From Sthenelais limicola (Eukaryota > Annelida > Polychaeta > Phyllodocida > Sigalionidae), in contig OW804096.1 in assembly GCA_942159475.1 (NCBI GenBank), forward strand, positions 42,965,744-43,029,743: a stretch of 64,000 bases of DNA, given 5' to 3'. Below are positions 35,107 through 59,822 of this stretch, piece after piece; position 1 is the stretch's first letter, and each line of letters starts with the position of its first letter. A program made the translations under genes and the position numbers. The notes under the pieces were generated by a model. It was not told the origin of the DNA. It was given only the letters and a program-made list of their open reading frames with translations, and did not search any database.

Positions 35107-36760
35107 CGTTCTCGGATTTGCAATAAATATTTTAATTTGACAAGCTGTATATGTCAATCAGAAACCTGAGGTTTATGGTTTATTCTTGGTTAAGGCTTCT
35201 CCCTCTGACCGACATATATTTGAAGATCGTGTCCCTCGATTGTTCCTACGGGAAAACAAAAAATATATTTGAGAATGCATTTCTCTCTTAAATAGGTTAG
35301 GTTAAACGATCGCTAAATTACGCTAAATCACGCTAAATTATCGACTTCTTCGAGGAAAAATACTAAATAACTTCTGGTTGGGTCGGGCTTCACCTTACGA
35401 ACTGTCATGCAGAAAAACAAAGAGGAGAATATACACCAGAATAAGTACATCTATTTCATTTCTAACTACACCTCTGGCACACATGTAAAAACGCTGTGAG
35501 GTCAAGGAAAAGGTAAGTCTCCGAATACGTGTGATGTATTTACTTAACCTATAACTTGAAATGTGGGCATAGGATGGATCATTCCTTCCTTGTTACCCCT
35601 AGAGTAGAACCATTTCTTCTCTATTGTTTCTATCTAATGATATATTTGATAAGCCACAAATATATAATCTAACATAATAATTGATATAAAGCTCTTTACT
35701 TTTATAATAGTACCACATTTTCTCCCATATAAATCAACATAAACGTATACATGTACATGCTTTAATAAAGTGCTTGGATCTGTGTGTGAGCGCAACTTGT
35801 GAACAAGTTAATGGAGTCGGAAAGCACTAAAATCATCAATATGACACACGATTAAAACTTTATGTTTGTCCTTTCAAGAACGTCTGATGTTTCATGGTAA
35901 ATTAGGCGCACATTTTGTACCCCCAGCAAAGGCCCAAAATCTAATAAGAAACATGTCTGGATGCTACCGATATATAGTTTGTGTCACAAACTATGAGAGA
36001 AGTCGTGATTTTACCAAACTTACCAGTTAAATCCAGTGCCCGCCAAAGATATTCAATAGCTCATGGCCATCAAACTTTTTCTCTTGCAGCTTGTCCTCTG
36101 GGCAGTGGTTCTGCGCGTGTAGATGCGCCAGCCACCAATCTCAGACTGATTCCCAGATTAATGATTTAGTCCGTTCCCACGACTGGTGAGCGTGTGGGCA
36201 ATCGTGTGAGTCTCCTATATCCTAAAGCCAGTGTTACATTGGTAACCATGCACGCGGTGGTTGAGGAGATGGTCCATATACATATTATGAGCGGTGGAAC
36301 TTGGAATTCACAGAGTGGTAGACAGGTCCCACTGATATATATGTAAGAGCTTGCATTCTATGAATGTTTTAACTCATGCATTATGCACTATGTACAAATC
36401 AGCCTAGATCCTCTGGACTTTGGCTTCTGTATTTATGGAATGAAGCTTCCAAAGTAGAATAGACCTCTCTCAATCGTTGCGCCGGATAGCCACTTTTGTT
36501 GTGAGATGCATAATATATATATATATGTATAGAGAGAGGCTGCCATTCACATCACTGGTTATTTTTCATGAGGGCATATTATATGGCATAATTAATAAGG
36601 CTAAGGAAGAAGAGCGCGTTATCTTGTGTTCTATCTATATGTTGGCTCTTGTTCATCAAATTGATAGATTTGTTAATCAATTAATGGCGGTTAATGGGCC
36701 CTATCATGAGAGAAAGTCGTAATTGTCCGTGGTTACGGCGTCTGTCCTCATATCATAGTT

Positions 36761-36802
36761 CATAACGCTTACGAATAAATACATTTATTTATAAGCGTTA
36801 TG
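36761..36802. repeat. 42 bp hairpin
   Basis: CATAACGCTTA and TAAGCGTTATG are exact inverse complements at the ends, with AATAAAT/ATTTATT pairing inside. This is a short stem in intergenic DNA. Confidence 0.7.
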
Positions 36803-37181
36803 GTTATGATATAAAGCATGCATGGGGGAACATCCCAAAACTGTTTTTATCTTGCGATATGTAAAGCCATCGTCGGTAGCAGATGAAAAGCTGAAAATAT
36901 CCTTTTCCAAAAGAAAACTGTCAACGTTTAGTATAGTGTGAGTCTGTACACTTGTTCTTGGATTAAAGCATTCATGATCTTTAAGAATATTTATTTTCAT
37001 AAAATTATTAGCATTATTTTCTAGTTGTCCGCGTTAAAAGGGGAGGGCATAAGTATCATAGGCTGAACCATGGAAACGTGTCTCTATAGTTATTGTAGAC
37101 AGAGACAGAGTAACACTTCTCACCGTAGTAACAGTGCGGTGACGATCTCATGTGTGCCGCTTGCGTTGAAGTTACTCATAA

Positions 37182-37202
37182 TTATATATATATATATATA
37201 AT
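37182..37202. repeat. (TA)n microsatellite
   Basis: A pure alternating TA run of about 20 bases in intergenic DNA. Confidence 0.85.
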
Positions 37203-37520
37203 GTTTCCAGAAAGATGTCAATCCCGATTTCTTGAAATAATAATCAAGTTAAACGAAGTGCTTTTTATCATGGGTTTTTTCAGTTATTAATGACAAGAAA
37301 CATTATAGCTAGGAAGGATTTGAAAATGTAGGAGAGGCTTATTGGAAAATATTTACGCGGCTTCTCTACACCAAAAGTTGAGGGTCGCCCTGAAAATCTT
37401 GGGGTATTTCAGAGTTCATCATTTATTGTGTGATCGTCTGTGGGTTTTACCATTGGATTCGTTGACAATCACTGGTATAGCTTTTTTCAGACTTTTCTCA
37501 ACCTAGATCGCAAATGTTCG

Positions 37521-38371
37521 TTTATTGTTTATTATTGCATTGTATAGCTCTCCAATTGGGCTTTATTCTATCGAAATGTCATATCTATTTCACTCTTATC
37601 TGAATGTGATGACGTAATGTTTGGCAATACGTTGCTCATGTCATGGATAATAATGTTACAAATGTCACTATCACAGCCTAAAATTATCACCTACTAAATT
37701 AATCCTTATAAATTGATCTTATAAGAATTATTAAGCTTATTCCCTTACAAAAGTATAATTATACATCGTTTGGACGTTTTTCTTCAAATACATTCAAGTG
37801 AAACTATTTTCACTAATCACCTTCATTCACACATTAATTCAATTAACTGTTATTATTCTTTCATAATTGATCTGACACATCCAGTTCTACGTAACAATTA
37901 ACAATTTGTCCACGTAATAAATATTTCTCAAGCATAAAACATATTTGTTTTTATTGCAGTATCTGTATTCAGGATATCGATAAACAGTTACACACTCATT
38001 TTAGAAAAGTGTTTTCTTTGTGTCCTGTTGCAAATCTATAATAATCAAAATAATTTACATACTATAGAAGTAGTTAAGGTTACAGACTGCAGATTCACAA
38101 TTAATATCGTTTATGTTTTTATTGTATAGTTCTACAATTGGACTTTATTCTATTGAAATGTCATATCTATTTCAATCTTATTTGAATATGATAACGTAAT
38201 GTTTGTTTGTAATGTTTGTCAGTGTGTTGCACATGTCATAGATACTAATAATACAAATGTGAGTATCACAGCCTAAAATCGTCACCCGCTAAATTAATTT
38301 TTAGTAATTGATCCTTTGCGAATTATTAAGCTTATCCCCTTATAAAAGTATTATTCATACATCGTTTGGAC
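37521..38371. repeat. Direct duplication of a ~250 bp segment (593 bp apart)
   Basis: The segment 37521-37778 is repeated, diverged, at 38116-38371. Both contain GGGCTTTATTCTATCGAAAT-like starts, TGTCATATCTATTTCA, ATCACAGCCTAAAAT, GAATTATTAAGCTTAT and end ACATCGTTTGGACG. It is non-coding, and either a local tandem duplication or two copies of one dispersed repeat. Confidence 0.8.
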
Positions 38372-40297
38372 GAAAAAATGATTTGTCGATATGTAACAAA
38401 CTTGAACATAGAATTGTGAATTGTGAATTGTGGATAGGCCAATCTTAAATCATAAATGTAATGTTGTTGAAGGAAAATTCAAATTCTCAGATGATACTAA
38501 TTTTAGGTACCGTATGGTATAGAAAATTTGCAATCACATATCCAAACTTCAATTAGATCTATAGATATCCAAAATTCGAATTTCAGATATCCCAAATTGA
38601 ATTTTGGATATCAAGAAACAGAATTCTTGATATGTGACCCGCCAAGCAGAAAGGTACCTTCCCGCGGGAGTTAAAGTTCCTGGTATTCCCGCTAGGAGCC
38701 ACATCATATTCATGACGTCACTGCCACAAATGTTTATATTAGTAATTCTGAGAGGGAGGTAACATTGAAAGTCTGTAACTTCACTAATTGTTGGAGTATC
38801 AACAAAATTCTTTCACTTTTATAATACTCATTTCCCCTTCTGTACATCCCTGTCATTTAAAAAAAAATAATATTTATTTTTTGTACATGTGATGTGTCAC
38901 AGGAAAATGAGTCACTCCCCCAACCTATTTGAGATCATCTACTGAAAACTGATATAACTAACAAAAAAACACATATCTCGGCAAATTCTGAGAATTTCCA
39001 ACCATTCTTTTCGGTTATTGACTCAGGAGGACATGCAGATTCAGAATCTATAATGAAACTGTATTATAGATAGCCTGTATAAACATCATTTTGGGATATA
39101 TATAAAATAATGTTCATTCTGGATACCTAAGTCAATTTTATTTTTGGATATGTCACTTGTAATTACGGGTATCTAAAATTCAATTTCAGGTATCCAAAAT
39201 TGAATATTTGATATGACAAATAGAATTGTTGCTGTCTAAAATTATATAGCAACGATTTCCCGTACGTTTTTACTTCCCTTACGAATTCATTGGGATGTTT
39301 ATCCTCATTGAATAGTCTGTGATTGTGTACTCAAATGCTTCAGCTAGGCCAAGCATAATGAATATTGATTATTAATGTGGCATCGTTGTCTGTCATATCG
39401 TTGCTCTTAATCATAGAATCAGAATGAAACCAAACTTTAAGCTAGGCTCCCCAATTCTTGGCAGGGAGATAAAGAGCTAATACATTGAATAGTATTTACT
39501 TGATAAGCCTACTTTTTTATGATTAAATTATGAAAGGAAACCAGTCGGTGTTAATAGGGTAGGCCCTATGTCTTATGTTTTCCTCCGTCGACTTTAGCCG
39601 GTAGCCGGGTTTTTTTCCATATATATTGCCTATATAGGCTAAACGCTGATTGCCAGCAGCCAAATTCAATTTTGCTAGTTCCCCTTACTGCTACTAGTGG
39701 GCTTCCAGTAAAGGGGGCTACACTCTATACTACTCGCCTAGTAAACATCAAGGCTCGCTGTGGTTAACCTTATGCGGCGCTGCTGCCAAGAAGACGAGTA
39801 AAGAGTGTCACTCAGGATGTGGGAAAAAAATTATAATGATAAGTGTACATGTTGAATGCCTAGGTGAAATTTGATGTCTGAATTCTTGTCAGAACCATTG
39901 CAAAAGAATTATTTTGTGTTAATAAATTACTCAAATGTAGGCTAGTAAAATTACTCAAATCTGATTGATTATTTTTTATTTTCATACCACCATAGCATGA
40001 AAAATAGCTTGTTGACCTATAATTTGTTTTCACTCAATAATCCAAGTATGTTGGGTTTTTTCCCTTTGCTAATGTACTATATTTATACAATATATAACCT
40101 ATATAGTATTTCATGTCAAGTGTCATTGGTTAAAATATTAGAGAAATCCATCAGTTTTGAATTTCAGTAGGGCCTACGTAGGCCTATGCCTACATTTAGG
40201 CCTACTGAGTCACCTTAGGCTAGCCTAATTAAGAGATTTGATAGTTTAACTCTAGGCTTAACAAAAGGCGGTATGGTTTACGGCTAAGTGTCCAATG

Positions 40298-41944
40298 CAG
40301 GGGCGGATCCAGGGAGGGTTGGGGGGTTGGAACCCCCCACCCCCCCACCCCCACCCCACCCCACCCTTGGGCCCCATGATGCCCGCCATGATGCCCTTTT
40401 TGCCCTCCCCAAAGTGCCCTTTTCCCGCCCTAAAGTGCCCTTTTTGGCCCCGCCCCCCCCCCCCCCCCCCAGTGCCCCTTTCCCCGCCCCAAAGTGCCCT
40501 TTTTCCTGGCCCAAAGTGTGGTTTAAACTTTGCATTTTGTTTCAATTTTGCTGCGTTTTCAGGTTAAAAGGGCCTCATTATCACAAAGGATTATTTCCAA
40601 CTGATTTTCTGAGCAGAATCGGTGCTTCAGACCATTATCAACCTGCTTGATGTTAGGAGAAGTGAGAGTAGGTTATTATAATAATCATAATGATTATTGT
40701 TTTCACTTCATGGGATGTATTTTGACTATTTTGTGACGTAAGTATATCCATTGGTTGCCATTAGTTCTGACCCATGGTACCAATCATATCACATGAATAA
40801 AATAAAAAAATGTTCAACTCTGAATACTCAAAGTAAGTAATCTCAATAAGAATGTAGGGCCTACATATGTGATGCGTCACAACAATGAGTCACAAGTCGC
40901 AAAAAGTGGATTTTGAGATATCATATCTATATCAATTGTTTTCCTTCAAACTGTTATGTTTCTCCATATTCTTATGTTTCTATTTCGAAATAGATCAATC
41001 ATTTGTGTGATTTGTATTTAAAAGTTTGAATTTTGCCCTACTTTTGATGAATTTCCAGGTTGAATAGGGCCTCATTGCGACCCAAGTTGATTTTTCAACT
41101 GGCCTTTTATCTTGATATATTGCTTTCATCATTGGGAATTTGTTCCTAATTTTACAAAAATAGCATTGGTCATTCCAATCCAATAAACTAATGTGTTACA
41201 GTTTTTGTCATTATGGTCCTATTTGAAGCTATTTTACAAAGCCCTCAGACAAATATTTGACATAATATGTTTCTGACCTAAATTGTGAATATCGATTAGC
41301 CTACTTTAAAAATTATGTCAAAAAACAACAAGGAGAAAGACTAAATAGTCAGCCGTTTACTGAAAGAGCGGGATGAATTGGAAAGAGAATTACTTTTAAT
41401 ATTAGAAAATAACCCCCAAACTTTGCCAGGGGCCAAACCATGAAAAAATGGTTGAAATCAGTTGACGGCCACATTGTAAGTATTGATCATCAGGTATTAA
41501 AACAACAGGTACGGTACTTATCATAACTGATAGAAAGACTCTTTACATGGTTCTCATCTGTCTCATCTTTAGTGGAAATTATTGAGTTTTCAACAAATTC
41601 CAACAATGAAGGCTCTACTTATGTCACAGTAGCCTAATTATAAGTGAGGGAAAAAATCTGACCCAGCCTGACCATATCATTGTGAATAATATCATCAATC
41701 ATTTTTTTCTACATCATCTGTAATGTAATGAGCAGCAATTCCAAAGGTAAAATATTGTTAAAATACATACACTAAAAAATATATTAATCCACTCAAAATG
41801 CACCAAATTCACCATTTAAGTAGGCTAGTAGGCCTAGGCCTATGTTTTTTTAATTTCCCGGGAGGAGAACCCTTCTCTGGGGGCTTTGTGCCTTCGGCGC
41901 TCACAGAGTCCCCGACATGTGCCCTTTTCTCAGACCTGAGGCTG

Positions 41945-41985
<41 letters not shown>

Positions 41986-42011
41986 TTCATGAAATCCTGG
42001 ATCCGCCCCTG
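40298..42011. mobile_element. Non-autonomous TIR element, 16 bp perfect ends, CCAATG target duplication
   Basis: Ends are a perfect inverted repeat CAGGGGCGGATCCAGG (40298-40313 and 41996-42011). The six bases CCAATG occur directly outside both ends (40292-40297, 42012-42017), a target-site duplication. The interior has C-rich homopolymer runs next to each end (about 40448-40470 and 41947-41985) and no transposase frame; proline- or glycine-rich open frames come from the C/G runs. It is related by its ends to the 1811-3135 element and to the fragment at 31510-31524. It also contains a diverged copy of the TGATGCGTCACA motif at 40868. Confidence 0.8.
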
Positions 42012-42199
42012 CCAATGTGAATAGTTTTATTCCAGGATTAGGCTAGTACATTGCTCATACAATCTCATACAGCATCCATGGGCATTTTTTTAAGTTCTCC
42101 ACAGAGCCTCCAGGTAGCAGCACCACTACCACCAAAGCCCAGCAGCTGATTGTGCACGTGGAGCTCTGACACGAGGGGTCAGCACTTGCTGTGTTTACG

Positions 42200-42416
42200 T
42201 CATCGATTCCTGGGCTGTGACCAAAAGGGGTCATCCTACTTCGCAACAAGTGATGACGAAAGGAACACTCATTGAAATGGCGACTCGGAGAAGGAAGAAC
42301 ATACTCGTTCGTTTATGATCTAGAAGGAAAAAACTGTTGTTAAAAATTCGATTCCTCCAGGAGCACACGTACACGTTATTAGGAAGATGTCAATGAGGTA
42401 AATCCAACAGATCAAA
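42200..42416 (+). promoter_or_regulatory. UPF1 proximal promoter and 5' leader
   Basis: AAATGGCG at 42275-42282 matches the YY1 core often seen at TATA-less housekeeping promoters, and no TATA box is evident. A five-codon upstream frame (MSMR, stop) at 42386-42400 precedes the main start by 16 nt. The main ATG has AAA before it. The transcription start itself is not determined. Confidence 0.45.
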
Positions 42417-53882
<11,466 letters not shown>

Positions 53883-56800
53883 AAAGGCAGGCAGGAAGAT
53901 GAATATTCACGACGTTGATGGTGACGTATCGATAGCCAGAGGGCTTATCATGCCGCAGGACGCAAAAAGGGCAACTGACATGGAATGCTCGTAGAACGAC
54001 GATGCAAGGCAACCAGCTACAGATGCAACCACGGCAGTGGAACCTGGGGACACCTGGATGCCACACGCTACATGGCCTACAACCTACCATGCGACAAATT
54101 GAAAGGGTTCAGTGTTTAAGACGATGATGATCATGCAGAAGAAGAAGACGATGATTGTGAAGAATGAGGAGGAGGAGTAAGTGGAAGAGGAGGTGGAAAG
54201 GGGTAAGAGGAGGAGAATCGGGAAAAGGAAGAGAAGTAGGAGATGGAGGTGTAGGAGATGAATACTGCAGTACATGCAGGCAGAAAGAAGGAGGGCTGCT
54301 CCTCGTACCTTAACCGAATGCTCTCTCTCACTCACACACACAACGTGTATCACACATACAGAAAGAAGCTTGCCCGGCCACTGATGGACTAGCACAGGCT
54401 ACAAGGTGCTTCTCATAGTTCAGGGCCAAGCGCGAGAACAGTACTTGAAATGTGATTGGTATTCGTTCATATTATTAAAGAATTAATGTTTTCTTGGACC
54501 ATGGTGCAATACCCGAGTAACTCTGTACTACTTACAGTCGTTGTAAACATGGGGAAGGGCTGGACATGCAGGCTATGGTTTTGAAATGTTGCCTCCCCGA
54601 ACTTATTCTCGCGGGACATCACACTAGCAATTCTCTCTGTGGTTATAGATGTTACCGAGTAGTCATTTCCCATGACCAATTGCTATTGCAAATTACACAC
54701 TCCTTGTTAAAGAGTGCAAAACCAAGGCCCTAGCTTCCTGTGTCCAGCCTATCCTCGTTGTTGATGAACCAAAATCACCATGGCCGTTTTAAAAAATCAG
54801 TGGGAGTCGATTTGATGCGCTGAATCTGTTGCCAAATGTCTTACGGGCTAGAAGCTTGTTATGTTCTACGTGTGTGGAACTGAGAAAGCTTGAGAAGTTC
54901 TACTAACCGGTGGGAAGGTCTTAAATGAGCGTGGGCGGTCGTGGTTTTTCATTCAGGTAGTTAATAAAAATAAGCGCACCGAAAAGCAGGTGAACGGATG
55001 CTGTGGAAGCAGGCTGGTCGCACGGCCAGTCAAATCGTTGGGTGGTTTCGACAACCCCGAATGCTGCCAGTCTGCCCTTGTCTAGCGATTCAAGCCCTGG
55101 CTGCGGCTAACCAACTCCAACTACTACAGCTGCAAGTATAACAGCGATAGTAATAAATGAAACGAAGCAAGTCCATGAGGATAAGGCTACCTTTGCCGAC
55201 GGGATCGGGATGTTTACCTTCGATAGATGTTACACTTTTGCTGTCGTCTTTTCTCCCCGACACACTAAACTTACCTTAACCCTCACTGGATCGGGAACCT
55301 TGAGTGAGAAGCTAGATCCACTACCTGACTAGCGTACTACATATAACATGCTCTTTGTCAAGTGGTGTATTACAAAAAAATGTTCCTCTTATCTTCGATG
55401 GCAGAACTTGTTTCAACAATGATATATGAAGGACAGTGAGTGTTGTCTGTCGAGACACCGCCACTACTCACACATTTGACCCTGTCATCCTAAAGTGAGC
55501 GTATCGGTGAGGGTGCAAGATGTCCCAAGCAACAACGGAGGTGAAAGCACACATGGAGCAAATCTGTCTGGTGCCAACCCAATTCATTTCCACAAGGCGA
55601 CCCTGGATCTTGCCTCTGTATTGCTTTTGTCATATAAGTATGTTGTCCTTGTCCGGGGAGAGCGACCAGTGTAACAGCTGATCTACAACTACTACGACTT
55701 GTACTGGATCCTATTGGGATCATCTAGAATTTAAGATGACGAAATGACACTATAAAAATGCTACTCTAGCAGTTTGGACTGTGTGAAATACCTTTATTCA
55801 CACTACCGTATGTTATTTCTTTAGGTTTTTTTTCTGCGGGGTGGGATTATTTAGCTTATTTGTTGGAACACATTGTATGGTCTTGTCTGAAGTAATTTAT
55901 ACGTCTGATGGAATTATGAGATATTATTTCTCAGTAAAAAGCAGTGTGTACTGTAGGCGAGATTTTTAATCTGGAAAAATGGGTTGTTTTTTGAGTTTTA
56001 ATTCTTGATTATTTAGCTTTATTTTGAGCGGTTACATCAGGCTTTTTTTATTGGGGAGACTTGTCAGTGCACCGCATAGAAATACATCCATATTGGTGCA
56101 ATGAGTACTCTCCTGTCTCTTAACTGTTTCAAGTGTGTTTGGTGCGTCTGTCAAGAGTTAAGGCATTACTTATCCTCTCCTAACAATACCTTCTTGCGAA
56201 TTGTGTAGGAAACGGCACATCTTTAACTTGTGAAGCACCCGGTTCATTAAAAAAAATAAAAGCCGTTTGGATTTTATTCGAGCGACAGATTTTGTGATAA
56301 AATGAGCTTTGCATTGGCCTCGCGTTTGATGTAGATTCGCACCATTATAATTTTTATGTGTACCGCAATAGGGCAAACCTGATCAGAAAAGCATGTGATT
56401 TCAAGATTTAAAAAACACATGGGAGTTGCTAGCGCCCGGTGGGTGGGTCACTCTTTGCATTTTATGTGGCGACTTTTTGAGTAATTTGCTGTTTAGCCCG
56501 AATAACTTGCTTTGGAGACCAAGAGACCAGAAATAGGTGTAATCCGTGATTTTCTCAATATTACTCTCTTAACTCGAAATGATTTTACCTCATTATTCTA
56601 TCGAAATAATAAGACTTTCCAATGAATTACAAGTATAACGAGTTTCCATATGATCAATTACTATTTCCAAATTTTGAGCTTTCTGGTAAAGTTGTATCTA
56701 TATGGTTGTAACATTTCCCGCAGTTCTAGGTTATGCGTGAGACTACTATTCTCTCTGTGGAAGGAATATAAATGTCCTAAATAACGCCCGAACTGGAGCA

Positions 56801-59800
56801 ACGAATGAAATACATGTTTATTCATCAGTAATGTTGACCGTTGACTTTCAATAGGTATACTTTACTTTTACCTTGTAATTTCTCTTCAGATGGAAGATGA
56901 TACTAAAATAAAAATGCCATTTTCAATCATTCGTTTTTTCTGATGTTATTTTATGCGTACATTACGAGGCGAAGACCTCCCTAAAACAAAAGGAGATTTG
57001 TCACTACAGTTGCTAGTCTTTCTTAATCACTTTCGAGGAAATTAATAAATAGCATCTCGTATTCAGATTTACTGATTTATGTAGCTACTAGCTGGAGTTC
57101 GTGTCTCCATGTAGTTCCGTGTCCTGCATTAACTGTAAAGGCTTTGATTTATAAGAAACCAACACCATTTCGCGTAGTTCTTATTGGGTTTTTTTGTATA
57201 GCTTTGTCAAGTGATTCTAGTTTATATATCATAGCACTAATACAACTTCGAGAATCGTACGATCTCAATGGGACACGATGTCCCATCGACTAACCACGAT
57301 AACACCCTTACACCGTATCAAGGAAAGAAGACCTATTTGTCGTTCTCAGGTTTATTGAGTCCACCACATGGTGTATTAAGACGAAATAAAATAATGCTAT
57401 GTTGGACAATTATTTTCCTCCCTAACAATTGATACAAGATGTAAACACTAACTTTGTATAGCAATACAGTATGTACATTTACTTGTAAGATAACACAATT
57501 GGTTCAGATCCGTGGAGACCGTACTGTGGCGACGAGGCGCTGCCTGTGAACAACCTAGCCCTGCCCTGTCTCCCCAAGTACCAGGGACAGCGATCAACAC
57601 TAATAGATTATTTTACTTTTGTCTCCATTATTCATATTGCTAAAGAATTAAGAATTTGTGAATCATGTATAGTATAGTTTTTATATTAAAATGAATCAGA
57701 CTGATTTCAGGAAATTTCAGTCAAAATTAGACAGGAAAAATTCAAGTGGCATGATAAAAGTTTTCTGCCCTAAATTCAGCCTAGACATATTATTAAAAAT
57801 GTATATTCTTAAAAAGAAAACAGGAATCCGGCTGCATTTTGTATATGTTTGCAAAACGTCATGAATTGCTTCTAGCAGTGGTATTCTATAGAACAACAAT
57901 TCTAACAATACTCTCAGACGATTCTCTCAGACTATTCATCATCTTGCTACATTAACCAATTTGAAAATCTAACTTTTTTTGGTCATAAAGGCTAAAATTC
58001 ACAGAAGGTACAAGAGGGGATATAGTTGTAAGTACATACAACCATCAAAACCACTAATAATTCTCGGTCGGATAGCCTCTCGAATTAAACGACTCTTAAT
58101 ATCAATTTATTTGGGCCTGCCAAAAAGACAATAGATAATATAACTTCAAGTACTTCCAATGGTGATTCACCAGCTTTCTTTGGACTGTCTAGCCCAGCTA
58201 GCCCACCCATAAAACTTGACTACAAAGCAGTACATTGCCCACATGGTTAAAACCCAACTACATACACATCCAACAGTCCCATCTCCCAGACTAACATAGA
58301 CACAACACATCGGTACGAATACCCTGTACACATATGTACAAAATAAATTATTTCTTAAGATAAAATCTGCAGCGAGACGAGATAAAAGATAAAATAGCGT
58401 TTCATTGATTACAATAGTATTTCTATACATTAATATATTCAGTACATCATGTACCGATGAGTATCAAATTAATTTTCATTACATTATGTTTGCCCTCGTT
58501 TGTCCTGAAATATCCTTAACAATGTTTGGACTTGGATCATCCTTACTCTCACATTTAGAATCACCAGCTGTTGGTGGCAACTGTAACATGAAACATAAAT
58601 ACTTAACAGATACTATCGCTCTGTTTGTCAAATATCATTTTCTTATCGTAAAATCTGAGATTCTTGCTAGAACTAGAACTCCACATGGGGATCTAACCCG
58701 TTTAATCATTAGCATATAGTAGGCTAAAACTGTTTTTACGAGAATCACGCACTACAATATGACCGCTTAGCCAATACATTATACATAGTAATAATTTATA
58801 TACACACATATATAGGACTAGATTTCCAAGAATGGTCCCTGCCTAGACTCGCTCCACAACTTTGCTCCTTTCATGCTGAATAAATACACAATCAAGAAGC
58901 ACGCCCGGTACATGTCTTCCCAATAAATGCCGAATAAGGGATCATATAAAATGATGACGTTGGTTAGAAACTGGGTTATAATTCTATGTACAGAGCTCGT
59001 ACCTTTTCACAGCATGCGATGCTTCTAGGGAAATATAAATAAATAAATAAATTATGTTAATTTGTTTGAACAAAAATTACAATGTGAGATTATTATCAAT
59101 AACATCAATCCGTTGTAAAAGCAGGACCAGAATATATAATATATATGAATCTGAACGATGACAATTGCACACAAAACTTTGGGCCTGAAACGCAGTGGAA
59201 CAATTAATCTACAATCAGGATTGGCGTCCAAGCGGAACGTGGGAGGCTGGAGTTGACTACAATTCATGGCAGCAGTAAATAATAGCAGGAAGTTTTGGGT
59301 TGAACAATAGGGGATAACAAGGAAGGGAATTTTACATAGTGGATAACAAGGAAAGGAATTTTACAGAGACAATGGAACCTTAGTACTAGACACATTTTTG
59401 CTTCAGAAGCCTTCGTTTCAATAGCCTTGCAACACTAGTTAGCATATTTACTATAATCATTTGATCATTTGACAAGGACAAAAGGGGCAGTACAATTCTT
59501 CGTTAATCTATGAAGCCTCTGGGTAGAACTTCTAGCAGTATGGCGCAGCAACTAATAAGGACTAACAACTCGGGCGGTATTGGGCCACTGATTGACTTTG
59601 CAAAAGCCAAAATCTACCCATGTGTCGAGAGATGCTTTTCTTCGTGGTTGAAACTAATTAGCGCGTGTCAAAGCAGCCATGACAGAGATAAGCAAGGTCA
59701 TATCGGGGGTCATATTGACAAAGAAGGCATCAGGGAGGGAAGCAGGTAGAAGAAGAACTTTGCAGGGTTTGGGGATGGAGTGAGGGAAAGCTGGGTATAT

Positions 59801-59804
59801 TAAT
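53883..59804. other. UPF1 3' UTR and convergent intergenic/3' UTR space
   Basis: Starts with the UPF1 3' UTR, including a purine-rich GAAGAAGAAG/GGAGGAGG tract at about 54121-54260. Candidate UPF1 poly(A) hexamers on the plus strand are at 54963, 55152 and 56255. Candidate signals for the opposing zinc-finger gene (TTTATT on the plus strand) are at 58106 and 57351. A GC-richer island lies at about 57505-57600. No coding exon is recognised on either strand. UTR lengths are not fixed by the sequence. Confidence 0.5.
59312..59369. repeat. 29 bp tandem duplication
   Basis: GGATAACAAGG(A/G)AGGGAATTTTACA-type units at 59312-59340 and 59341-59369 differ at a few bases. It lies in the probable 3' UTR of the minus-strand zinc-finger gene. 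Confidence 0.8.
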
Positions 59805-59820
59805 GGGGGGGGGGGGGGGG
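59805..59820. repeat. G16 homopolymer next to a stop codon
   Basis: Sixteen G (C on the gene strand) begin two bases after the zinc-finger gene stop codon. This is a possible length-variable tract in the mRNA and a likely sequencing trouble spot. Confidence 0.8.
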
Positions 59821-59822
59821 AT

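Larger units (their letters stand above)
35107..40297. other. Intergenic region between divergent aminopeptidase and UPF1 genes
   Basis: No coding gene is recognised. The first few hundred bases should hold the aminopeptidase promoter and 5' UTR, but I cannot point to a convincing TATA/Inr pair. Repeats inside are listed separately. A further palindromic AT-rich zone near 38560-38640 and 39120-39215 is built from inverted copies of CCAAAATTGAATTTTGGATA-like words. Confidence 0.6.

Noticed and set aside
35106..35157. Upstream start for the aminopeptidase
   Set aside because: The frame is open upstream but has no ATG before position 35106, and the chosen ATG directly precedes the TM anchor.
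40288..40650. Proline- or glycine-rich frames on both strands
   Set aside because: Caused by C/G homopolymer runs at the end of the inverted-repeat element.
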